From Sandaracinaceae bacterium (lineage in GTDB: Bacteria > Myxococcota_A > Polyangia > Polyangiales > Sandaracinaceae), in contig JANWYL010000031.1 in assembly GCA_025056955.1 (NCBI GenBank), forward strand, positions 1 to 17,922: a stretch of 17,922 nucleotides of DNA, in the 5' to 3' direction. A program made the position numbers and the translations under genes. Every line of letters begins with the position of its first letter. Positions within the stretch are counted from its first letter, which is position 1. This document shows, one piece after another, positions 6,995-14,098 of the stretch. The notes below the pieces were generated by a model that worked only from the letters and a program-made list of their open reading frames with translations, ran no database searches and was not told where the DNA came from.

Positions 6995-7510
6995 TTATCC
7001 CGTGCCTGCCAGTGCTCGTTCAAATGCTTCATATGTTTCATCGTTGAACAAAACAAAACGAATCTCTTCCAAGCACCACTCCCGCTCGCGACAGACCTTG
7101 ATGGCAATCGGCGCTGCTTCAGCAGCCGGGTACCCGTATGCCCCGCACGAGATGGCCGGAAAAGCGATTGTGCGCACGCCAAGCCCTTCGGCGAGCTCAA
7201 GTGCGCTCCAATAGGCCGAAGCCAAAAGAAAGGCCGCGTTGGGCTCATGATATCGGGGCCCTACGGCGTGGATGACATAGCGCGCAGGCAAAAGAAATCC
7301 TGGCGTCACAACAGCTTTACCAGTGGGGCAGCGCACCCCAGGGCGCTGTTCAGGGAGCCTGCGACATGCTTGAAGCAATTCCGGGCCTGCTGCACGGTGA
7401 ATCGCTCCATCCACCCCTCCTCCTCCCAAACAACTTTCGTTCGCTGCATTAACAATTGCATCAACCCTTTGCACAGTGATATCGCCGCGCACAATGGTGA
7501 TGTGAGGCAT
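6995..7510 (-). CDS. Macro-domain protein, probable O-acetyl-ADP-ribose deacetylase (YmdB/MacroD type)
   Basis: This 171-residue protein is a single macro domain of normal family length. GDIT at 9-12, VNAAN at 20-24, GGGGVDGAIHRAAG at 29-42 and FPAISCGAYGYP at 117-128 are the adenine-, distal-ribose- and diphosphate-binding motifs. Asn24 and Asp34 correspond to the residues implicated in deacetylation and mono-ADP-ribose hydrolysis in YmdB/MacroD enzymes. It is expected to be cytoplasmic and to act on O-acetyl-ADP-ribose or mono-ADP-ribosylated proteins. ATG at 7510 is preceded by GGAG with seven bases of spacing. It is the first gene of the minus-strand block that continues with a barrel protein 25 bases later. 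That is an odd partnership for a cytosolic ADP-ribose enzyme and may only reflect compact gene order. Confidence 0.94.
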   Translation of the reverse strand: MPHITIVRGDITVQRVDAIVNAANESCLGGGGVDGAIHRAAGPELLQACRRLPEQRPGVRCPTGKAVVTPGFLLPARYVIHAVGPRYHEPNAAFLLASAYWSALELAEGLGVRTIAFPAISCGAYGYPAAEAAPIAIKVCREREWCLEEIRFVLFNDETYEAFERALAGTG

Positions 7511-7517
7511 AGGGCAA

Positions 7518-7521
7518 CTCC
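7518..7521 (-). promoter_or_regulatory. Ribosome binding site of the macro-domain gene
   Basis: GGAG on the minus strand is seven bases upstream of ATG 7510, inside the 69-base gap separating this gene from the end of the glycoside hydrolase gene. I see no clear promoter or terminator in the rest of that gap. Confidence 0.5.
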
Positions 7522-7579
7522 AGACCCATGTCTAGTGGAGGCAAGGTGCAAATGGCAAGCACTCCGTCACGTGTTGCAA

Positions 7580-10285
7580 TTACATCGCAAGCACCCGAAT
7601 TTCCGCAATGTTGACATGCACAAAGGGAGCTGCGCCTCCCGTTCCACCATACCGCTCAAAATGACGGAAATGGGACATGTTGATGGTTGTGTCATCGCTG
7701 ACCACCGATATCCGGTAGCGTTCTCCGCCCTGGAGCTCAACTGGAATCATTGTCGACTCTTCCCAGCGATCCCACGTTCCAAGCTGTGGCATGGCCACCA
7801 CACCAGACCCAACCACTCGACCACTGGGAATGTGCTCGACAATCACCCTCTTTGGAACGCAGGTGATCCCCGTGTTGATCGGACCTGAGCCATTACCGTA
7901 AAAAAGTTGAATGAAGTGACGTCCACTTTGGACTGCCGTGTGGGTGATCTCAAGCCTGTGTCCAGGATCACCCCATGGTTCGTAATGCAACCTCCCATGA
8001 TTTGAGCTCAAAGCACCTCCAATCGCAGTAAACGCCGAAGCATCGTATGCCCTTGCGCGGCGGAGGCCAGGCCCCCAATGACATATGGGCTCAGAACGAT
8101 GAGAGCAGTTTTGACTCAGCGCATAGCACGTCTCAATCGAGTAGCAAGGAGTCCGAGGAGAACTCAGGTCCCATTCGATGTCAAGAAAATCCTCCCCTCT
8201 AATGTTTGATGCGATGCGCACCCCATTTCGATACACGTTCACCCTCACTTCATCCCTGTTTTCTCCAGCGAGATCAAAGTGCAAACGGATCATTGTGCCA
8301 GCCTGGCTCATGCTTGTGATTCGCGGCGTGCGAGGGCCAAACACATTTCTGTAGTCACCCTCGTCAACCAACATCAACCTTCCTTGATCGCGGGGGGGAG
8401 ACGGTGCAAGAAAAACATCAATCCGGTTGCTTTCACCAAGTGATTCAACTCGTATGGGAGAATCAACTTGGTCGCCGTTAAGGAGGATGCGTCCAACCAA
8501 CAAAGAAGTCCCAGGATACCCTGGCTTCGCAGGAAGGTGCAGAACCACACTCACTCGTTTCCCCCTCACAGGCCAATCCTCAAGGGCAATTTTCCTTCCC
8601 ACCCCAAAGAGAGAATTGAGAATTTCAACCGTTACAAATGGCTTGATGTGGAGCCCATCCAATTCGTTGGAAAGACCAAAAAGACCATGCACCACCGCAC
8701 CGATGTACCCAGCAACACTCCAAAGTTGGCGGTGCGAGTTGACGACAGGGCCAGATGTCGGGCCTTCCTCCCGGTAAGGCAAACCGGTTGAGACCTCATA
8801 GTTTTCCATGTTCGAGAGCGAAAGGGCGGCGCCGCGAACCAGGGTGAGCAAGGCATGGGTGAATGCGGCAGCATGCTCAGCTTTTGCCGCAGCCAGAGAC
8901 TCGTACGCAGTGACAAAGGGCCATTGCGCGCGGTTGTGATAAATCGGTGTAAACTGAATTTGAGGAGCGATAACAGGGGCACCCCTGCGAAGGTGAGGGT
9001 ATCCCGAAAGCACTCGTCTCCCTTCATCTGGAGAAACAACATCGTTAAGAATCGAGAGCGCAATTGCCAATAAGTCATACCTCCTCACAGGGGCGCGGTC
9101 GAATGCATTGGGTGTGAAAGCGTAAAGCGCGCCTTCCGAGTCGTTCCAAAACACTTCTCGAATCCGCTGGCGCAGAGCATCTGCCTGGGCGCGCAAGCGA
9201 TCCCTTTGGGTGTTCTCTCCGAGGAGTTGGGCAAGGTGCGCGGTGAAACGCAACGCATGCAGATGGAGCACGTTGGTGGAAAGAGATTCGCTTTCTGCAA
9301 TTGGCGTGGTGTCGCTTGCCGTGTAAGCTGGGTAACTCTGTTCCCGCCAATCGAGAAAAGACGTCTCGCCGCGATAGAGGCCACGCGTTTCGTCAAAGAT
9401 CACCAAGCGGTCGTGTTCGAGGGTGTTTAAAAGAGCACGATACGCCTCCTCTACGAAGCGGTTGCGGAGAGATGCATCGAGTTCAACCAAAAGCGCCTCG
9501 GCACCCAAAGCCCAAACCACCCGATCGCTTGAAACGGGATAGCTTCCACCCGATCCCGTGTCTTGAACAACCTGTGCACCTCCACCTTCACGGCGTTCGC
9601 TCACTTTGAAAAGGAGCGAATTCATGGACCTCAGCGGGTCAAGCGGAGCGAGGCCCAAGTCCACAGAGTAGCTCGTATCCCGCGTCCACACGTAGGTCCA
9701 CAGCCTCCCTGTTTCGAAGCATCCCCCCTCGGGGCATGGGATGGGGCGGCCCCCATTGAAGGCGTGATCAGAAATCGAAGCGACTGAATTTTCACGCACT
9801 TCCTCGATTGCCAGAGCAAACAACGCATCAAAGAGATCATTTCCGCTCCGCACAACCGGATCGCCTTCTCGTTCGCTCAAGCGGCGAGGCGAGGTGGGAA
9901 AGTTATCACGGCGGGGAGCCGTCGAACTCAACTCATAACTTCGCCGGCAAGCGGCACGCTCACCAATGACAGTCACCCTCGCAACACCCAGCATGTCCTC
10001 CAGGCGGTCCTTTCCCTCAATCGGACCAATGTCAAGGCAGCGCACAGGCAAGGGCATGAAGGCATCCTTTTGTTCAAGGGGGACATCTGGTGATGGTGCA
10101 TCAGGAAAAGCCACATCGAAGGAGCCATCGATTGAGGCTGCATCCCTCCCTCCATCTGGAGAAGGGGAAGAACCGCCGCAGCCCCAGCACAAAAAGCCTA
10201 AGATTGCCTTGATCGTCAGAGAGGCCCAAGGCCTTCTCCCGGAACCAAAATCAGAAAAAAATGGAAAGCGAAGGAAGAGCACCAT
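7580..10285 (-). CDS. Lipoprotein glycoside hydrolase, (alpha/alpha)6-barrel type with FnIII and CBM6/35-like modules
   Basis: From ATG at 10285 this is 901 residues; the frame is open 74 codons further upstream inside the divergent gene. A hydrophobic stretch ends FLCWGCGG (Cys36 likely lipidated), followed by a Pro/Asp/Ala/Ser-rich linker. The catalytic part (about 120-620) looks like a six-hairpin glycosidase of the glucoamylase, debranching-enzyme or GH63 kind. WTRDTSY places Asp203 after a Trp, SSDRVVWALGAEALL follows, and YHNRAQWPFVTAYE (449-462) is a classic barrel motif. Residues about 650-745 resemble FnIII. Residues about 747-901 resemble a CBM6/CBM35 beta-sandwich (GRHFIQLFYGNGSG ... 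WDRWEES ... VELQGGERYRISVV). I cannot fix the GH family or the catalytic acids. The divergent GH13 neighbour suggests an alpha-glucan substrate. No Shine-Dalgarno is seen before the chosen ATG, so the exact start is uncertain. Confidence 0.78.
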   Translation of the reverse strand: MVLFLRFPFFSDFGSGRRPWASLTIKAILGFLCWGCGGSSPSPDGGRDAASIDGSFDVAFPDAPSPDVPLEQKDAFMPLPVRCLDIGPIEGKDRLEDMLGVARVTVIGERAACRRSYELSSTAPRRDNFPTSPRRLSEREGDPVVRSGNDLFDALFALAIEEVRENSVASISDHAFNGGRPIPCPEGGCFETGRLWTYVWTRDTSYSVDLGLAPLDPLRSMNSLLFKVSERREGGGAQVVQDTGSGGSYPVSSDRVVWALGAEALLVELDASLRNRFVEEAYRALLNTLEHDRLVIFDETRGLYRGETSFLDWREQSYPAYTASDTTPIAESESLSTNVLHLHALRFTAHLAQLLGENTQRDRLRAQADALRQRIREVFWNDSEGALYAFTPNAFDRAPVRRYDLLAIALSILNDVVSPDEGRRVLSGYPHLRRGAPVIAPQIQFTPIYHNRAQWPFVTAYESLAAAKAEHAAAFTHALLTLVRGAALSLSNMENYEVSTGLPYREEGPTSGPVVNSHRQLWSVAGYIGAVVHGLFGLSNELDGLHIKPFVTVEILNSLFGVGRKIALEDWPVRGKRVSVVLHLPAKPGYPGTSLLVGRILLNGDQVDSPIRVESLGESNRIDVFLAPSPPRDQGRLMLVDEGDYRNVFGPRTPRITSMSQAGTMIRLHFDLAGENRDEVRVNVYRNGVRIASNIRGEDFLDIEWDLSSPRTPCYSIETCYALSQNCSHRSEPICHWGPGLRRARAYDASAFTAIGGALSSNHGRLHYEPWGDPGHRLEITHTAVQSGRHFIQLFYGNGSGPINTGITCVPKRVIVEHIPSGRVVGSGVVAMPQLGTWDRWEESTMIPVELQGGERYRISVVSDDTTINMSHFRHFERYGGTGGAAPFVHVNIAEIRVLAM
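10271..10279 (+). promoter_or_regulatory. Ribosome binding site of the GH13 gene, inside the divergent gene
   Basis: AAGGAAGAG precedes ATG 10284, with AAGGA eight bases upstream. It lies within the first codons of the oppositely oriented hydrolase gene and supports the start at 10284 rather than the longer open frame from 9966. Confidence 0.6.
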
Positions 10286-12659
10286 GACGAAGAGATTATG
10301 CCTTGCCCTGAGCTCAATGGTAGCCCTTGCCCATGTGCTTTCTTGTTCAAGCCCCACATCGCCTGTTGACCGCGACGGGGGAGAACGCGATGCGCCCTCG
10401 AATCCAAGAGCAGACGCTCCATTGAATGACGCCCCCGATGAAGCGAAGGATGCATCCCCTTCCCTTGATGCTCCTTTGGACCAGTGGCCTCGCCGGGAGT
10501 GCACCAAAATTTTGCGATACCGCGGCCGCGCAGGTCAGAGGGTTGAGATTGCAGGCAACTTCAGCGCTTGGATGCCGCGGGCCATGAGAGATGACGATGG
10601 AGATGGTGTGTACCAAATCGAATTGGGTGAAAGTGATGGGATCCGACAAGGTCAAGTGTATACATACAAGTTTATCGTCGACGGAGAATGGATATTCGAC
10701 CCGGATGGTGACATGCGTCGATATGATGGCGCATGCCTGAACTCTGCTTTTCGTGCACCCTCATGCGATGCAGGGCCGGAAATCGTGGTGATTGAACCCC
10801 TCCGAGTGCACTTCGACCCTGCAACCAGGCAAGGCAGAGCCACAACCCGTATCGAAGTGCGCCTGGCTCGTGATGGTGCGAGACTGGATGCATTGACTGC
10901 GAAGTTAGATGGAACCCAGTCGATCACCCCAACTGCCCAAGGTTCGGGCCAATTTACGATACGTGTTGATGGCCTATCAATTGGCAAGCACAGGATTGAG
11001 CTCCGCGCAAGCGATGAGAGGGGGCGCCAATCGGAGCCGGTTTTTCTCCCTTTCTGGGTTGAAGAAAAACCCTTCGATTGGAGGGACGCCATTATGTACA
11101 TGATCGTTGTCGATAGATTTGCAAATGGAGATCGCAGCAACGATCGACCCATAGGCCCTCCAGTTGAGCGCCCTGCAGATTTTCACGGAGGTGACTTGCA
11201 GGGAATCACCCAGGTGATCCGCTCTGGGTATTTCGAGTCAATCGGAATCAACACCATTTGGCTTTCGCCGATCAACCAGCAGGCAGAGGGTCACTTCCCG
11301 GGAAGAGATGACGGTAGGGCCTATGCGGGATACCATGGATACTGGCCATCAAGGGCCCGAGATGTGGAGCCGCGATTTGGTGGCAACAATGCCCTCAAAG
11401 AACTGGTTCAAGAAGCACATCGCCACGGAATCCGCATTCTTTTTGATCTCATCAACAACCAAGTTCACGAACAGCACGAGTACTTCCGCATGCACCCAGG
11501 GTGGTTCCGCACAGGGTGCGTGTGCGGAATTGATCCAGGGTGTGGGTGGAGTGAGAGGCCATTGGATTGCCTCTTTGCCAGGTACCTCCCAGACATCAAC
11601 TGGCGCGTTCCGGAGGCTGAGGAACAGTTCATCGCGGATGCGGTGTATTGGGTTGAAGCCTTTGATATCGATGGCTTTCGTATCGACGCTGTCAAACACG
11701 TTGAGACAAGCTCAATTTACAACCTGAGGGCAGCGCTGAGCCGCCGTTTTGAGCAGGGTGGCGCACGGTTATACCTTGTTGGTGAAACAGCGGTCGGTCA
11801 ATGGGATCGGGCCGATTACGGCTGCGGCGAGGTGTTCCCAGACGGTTATGCCTGGCTCGATGCCTACGTTGGGAAATACGCGCTTGACGGGCAATTTGAC
11901 TTCCCCTCTCATCACCGCATGCAACATGGACTCGTGAGAGACGAGATGCCCTACACCGATCTTGAACCGATTGTTCGTGACATGGAGTTGCGCTTCAAGC
12001 CGGGTGGGCTGCACGTGCGCTTCCTTGGAACCCACGACTCCAACCGAATTGCAACCAGAGCTGCACGTAGCCCAAACGCACATTGTCGGTGGCCCGGTCC
12101 TCACCCATGCAACACCATGCCCACACCACCCACCGACGTGGACATCCTCGCACGAATCAAACGTGCCTTTGCTGCACTCTATTCGATGCCTGGGATTCCT
12201 TTCCTCTACTATGGTGATGAGATTGCAATGGCTGGAGGTGATGACCCCGACAACCGCCGAGACATGGTGTGGACAGGTGCGCTGAGCCATCTGGCGATGG
12301 GTGAAACCTCGCTTCCACCACAGCGCGAAGAACTTCGGCATTTCATCGGAGCCCTTGGGCGTGCGCGGCTCGCTTCAGTTGCGATGCGGCGGGGTCGTCG
12401 AGTGCCCTTGCTGGTTGAGCCAGACCTTTATGTCGTCACATGGACCGAAGAACGGACGGGTGATCTTGCAATTGTTGCGATCAACCGCGGCCGCTCAGCC
12501 GTTGAAAACCGCTTGATCGACGGCTTGACCCCAACCGTGCGAGGGCGGGCAAACCGCCTTGAAGCGGTTGCAGGTGCAGGCAGCGCAGGCATTGAAGGCA
12601 CACGGCTGAGGTTGTGGGTGCCAATGGGTGGGGCAGTTGTCTTTCTGGGGAGGGAGTAA
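10284..12659 (+). CDS. Lipoprotein GH13 alpha-amylase-family enzyme with N-terminal starch-binding-like domain
   Basis: This 791-residue protein starts MTKRLCLALSS and has a lipobox near HVLSCSS, followed by an Asp/Ala/Pro-rich linker. Residues about 72-160 resemble the CBM48/AMPK glycogen-binding fold (RVEIAGNFSAWMP, YTYKFIVDGEWIFDPDG). About 165-260 is an Ig-like segment. GH13 runs from about 263 (IMYMIVVDRFANGDRS) to about 700. The triad is intact: nucleophile Asp468 in GFRIDAVKH, acid/base Glu501 in LVGET, and Asp585 in FLGTHDSNR. Region I reads DLINNQ (388-393), so the usual His of DxxxNH is Gln393. GH13 enzymes cut or rearrange alpha-1,4/1,6 glucans; lipidation suggests action at the cell surface. 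Disulphide-rich insertions (CVCGIDPGCGW, CRWPGPHPC) fit export. It is divergent from, and start-codon-overlapping with, the six-hairpin hydrolase. Exact specificity cannot be read. Confidence 0.93.
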   Translation: MTKRLCLALSSMVALAHVLSCSSPTSPVDRDGGERDAPSNPRADAPLNDAPDEAKDASPSLDAPLDQWPRRECTKILRYRGRAGQRVEIAGNFSAWMPRAMRDDDGDGVYQIELGESDGIRQGQVYTYKFIVDGEWIFDPDGDMRRYDGACLNSAFRAPSCDAGPEIVVIEPLRVHFDPATRQGRATTRIEVRLARDGARLDALTAKLDGTQSITPTAQGSGQFTIRVDGLSIGKHRIELRASDERGRQSEPVFLPFWVEEKPFDWRDAIMYMIVVDRFANGDRSNDRPIGPPVERPADFHGGDLQGITQVIRSGYFESIGINTIWLSPINQQAEGHFPGRDDGRAYAGYHGYWPSRARDVEPRFGGNNALKELVQEAHRHGIRILFDLINNQVHEQHEYFRMHPGWFRTGCVCGIDPGCGWSERPLDCLFARYLPDINWRVPEAEEQFIADAVYWVEAFDIDGFRIDAVKHVETSSIYNLRAALSRRFEQGGARLYLVGETAVGQWDRADYGCGEVFPDGYAWLDAYVGKYALDGQFDFPSHHRMQHGLVRDEMPYTDLEPIVRDMELRFKPGGLHVRFLGTHDSNRIATRAARSPNAHCRWPGPHPCNTMPTPPTDVDILARIKRAFAALYSMPGIPFLYYGDEIAMAGGDDPDNRRDMVWTGALSHLAMGETSLPPQREELRHFIGALGRARLASVAMRRGRRVPLLVEPDLYVVTWTEERTGDLAIVAINRGRSAVENRLIDGLTPTVRGRANRLEAVAGAGSAGIEGTRLRLWVPMGGAVVFLGRE

Positions 12660-12663
12660 GCGA

Positions 12664-13659
12664 TTAATTTCTCCCCTCCACACACACCACTTCACCCCTT
12701 GGTGAGCCAGAGGGTCCTAGCACTCGAATTCTGGTTTGCTGCCCATCGGCATGGTTTAACCCCATCACCTTCACCAAGTACTCACCCTCCCGACGGAGTG
12801 GGGGGGTAATGCAGCGGTAGGTGGCGCTCTGGCAAATATCAGCACAATTCGTCTCGCAGGCAAAGTCGACGAATGTCGGATATACGTTGATAAATCCAGC
12901 AAGACCGTCACCTAACTCTTCCCCTTCAAAGAGCTCGACTTTACATGGACCCACGTGAGCACAGGGTGCACACCTGGTTTCAACCTCGATCCATACTCGC
13001 TCTGAAAGGTAAACTTCCGCTCGATGGCAAGCTTTTTGGGATGGTAGGATCCTTGCTGGCCACCGGCCTCCACAACTTTTTGGGTCAATTCGCGCTGTGC
13101 GGATGCACACCTCGTGGGGTGGTAGAGGTGAGTCCCTGGTCCCGATTCCATCATCTGCATGTACCAACTCTCCCCCCCACTCAAAGGCTTCATGACCGTT
13201 GATGCGCACAAGAAATGGTGCCGGAGGTAACTCTGGAAGCACACATTCCTCCCATGGTGGTGGCATGCACACAAGACAAGCAACCCTTGTCGAGTTGCAT
13301 TCCCATGCATGGACATCAATACCACTCTCCCTCCTTTGGACAAAGCACTCCAAGTTGGCACCACACTGGCAATAACCATCCTCTGGCACCCAACTGTACT
13401 CAAACTTGGAGCCATGAAATGGAGCACGATAGCAGACGACATCGGCAAAGCGCTGAGGGCATTGGACACCACTGTCCCCACAAAGGTCAGCGCACAGCAT
13501 CTGACACTCTCCCGGGCCTCGAGCCCACCGAAGCATGCCTGGGCAACACAAGCAAGGAAAATCACCACCCTGCTTTGGTGAAGGTGAGCACCCAAGCCAA
13601 ATCACGAATGTGAGAAGCCCAAAACTGACCATGCTCTCAAGTTGATTGGCTCGATGCAT
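12664..13659 (-). CDS. Cysteine-rich lipoprotein of unknown function
   Basis: This 331-residue protein has a signal ending FVIWLGCSPSP, with Cys at the lipobox. I count 27 Cys in total, leaving 26 after the lipid anchor, enough for 13 disulphides. They are clustered at about 35-70 (FPCLCCPG, CQMLCADLCG), about 100-150, about 230-250 and about 280-300 (CETNCADICQSATYRC). No enzymatic motif is recognised. The C-terminal 60 residues (GEYLVKVMGLNHADGQQTRIRV) look like a beta-sandwich strand set. ATG 13659 is preceded by GGAGG at good spacing, and the upstream hotdog gene stops only two bases earlier, so translation is probably coupled. It converges with GH13 with a 4-base gap. This is a lineage-type surface protein; function is unknown. 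Confidence 0.8.
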   Translation of the reverse strand: MHRANQLESMVSFGLLTFVIWLGCSPSPKQGGDFPCLCCPGMLRWARGPGECQMLCADLCGDSGVQCPQRFADVVCYRAPFHGSKFEYSWVPEDGYCQCGANLECFVQRRESGIDVHAWECNSTRVACLVCMPPPWEECVLPELPPAPFLVRINGHEAFEWGGELVHADDGIGTRDSPLPPHEVCIRTARIDPKSCGGRWPARILPSQKACHRAEVYLSERVWIEVETRCAPCAHVGPCKVELFEGEELGDGLAGFINVYPTFVDFACETNCADICQSATYRCITPPLRREGEYLVKVMGLNHADGQQTRIRVLGPSGSPRGEVVCVEGRN

Positions 13660-13661
13660 CT

Positions 13662-14018
13662 TTACCCTCCTACATCACCTTGTATCACCAAGCCGTACTC
13701 GATCAAGCCGCTAGAAACCCTCACCACATCGCTCCCATTCACCTTCTCGATCATGAAACGCAATTGGGGGGTTACCTCCCCTTCGCACCTTAGCTGCACC
13801 CTAAGGCGATCGTTAGGGCGAATAGGAGCCTCAAATTTGGCCCGGACAACCCGAGATGGATAGCGATGCGTCAACCCTCGCAATCGCTTTCGCGCCTGCC
13901 GATCCACAAGCTCAACGAGTTGAGCAACGGCTGGGAACACGGGATCACCAGGAAAATGACCCTCAAAAAAACGTGCAAATTCGTTTACCTCAACCTCAAA
14001 CTCAGCCGTTTCAACCAT
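13662..14018 (-). CDS. Hotdog-fold dehydratase, ApeI/FabZ-like
   Basis: From ATG at 14018 this is 118 residues. The frame is open 47 codons upstream, but that stretch overlaps the divergent gene and lacks conserved sequence. FFEGHFPGDPVFPAVAQL contains the catalytic His21 of the GHFPG motif and the following Val-x-Gln-Leu helix shared by FabZ, FabA and ApeI. These enzymes remove water from 3-hydroxyacyl-ACP thioesters. The short single hotdog and the PVFPAVAQL form fit the ApeI-like group, which serves polyketide-type or specialised fatty-acid synthesis (aryl polyenes in Gammaproteobacteria). No ketosynthase or ACP is nearby, so the pathway is unknown. It could be a housekeeping-like dehydratase of an unusual lipid. 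A sigma70-like promoter is possible at 14041-14069. It precedes the Cys-rich lipoprotein by two bases. Confidence 0.82.
   Translation of the reverse strand: MVETAEFEVEVNEFARFFEGHFPGDPVFPAVAQLVELVDRQARKRLRGLTHRYPSRVVRAKFEAPIRPNDRLRVQLRCEGEVTPQLRFMIEKVNGSDVVRVSSGLIEYGLVIQGDVGG
13666..13670 (-). promoter_or_regulatory. Ribosome binding site of the Cys-rich lipoprotein, within the hotdog gene end
   Basis: GGAGG overlaps the last sense codons of the hotdog gene (GGA GGG TAA), six bases before ATG 13659. This fixes the lipoprotein start and implies translational coupling. Confidence 0.7.
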
Positions 14019-14040
14019 ATTCAACCCTGATGAAACGCAT

Positions 14041-14069
14041 ACAATACAATCAGTGCCAGACGCACTCAA
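14041..14069 (-). promoter_or_regulatory. Candidate sigma70-type promoter for the hotdog/lipoprotein pair
   Basis: On the minus strand TTGAGT (14064-14069) and TATTGT (14041-14046) are separated by 17 bases, each matching four of six consensus positions. Transcription would begin about 16 bases before ATG 14018. It lies in the 80-base gap between divergent genes. Four-of-six matches are common by chance. Confidence 0.28.
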
Positions 14070-14098
14070 CCAATCAATCAGATTGCCCAAAAAGCGAG

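Noticed and set aside
6970..7248. 93-codon upstream extension of the 375-residue barrel protein
   Set aside because: It overlaps the macro-domain gene on the same strand in another frame and displaces the signal peptide from the N-terminus.
6692..7888. 398-codon open frame on the plus strand
   Set aside because: It runs antisense across the barrel, macro-domain and hydrolase genes, has no recognisable motif, and crosses gene boundaries. The minus-strand products are clearly real.
9966..10283. 106-codon upstream extension of the GH13 frame
   Set aside because: It is antisense to the hydrolase gene, shows no conserved features, and would put the lipoprotein signal in the middle of the protein. 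The ribosome site supports 10284.
10286..10507. 74-codon upstream extension of the six-hairpin hydrolase frame
   Set aside because: It is antisense to the GH13 linker, low-complexity Ser/Gly/Ala, and would precede the lipoprotein signal sequence.
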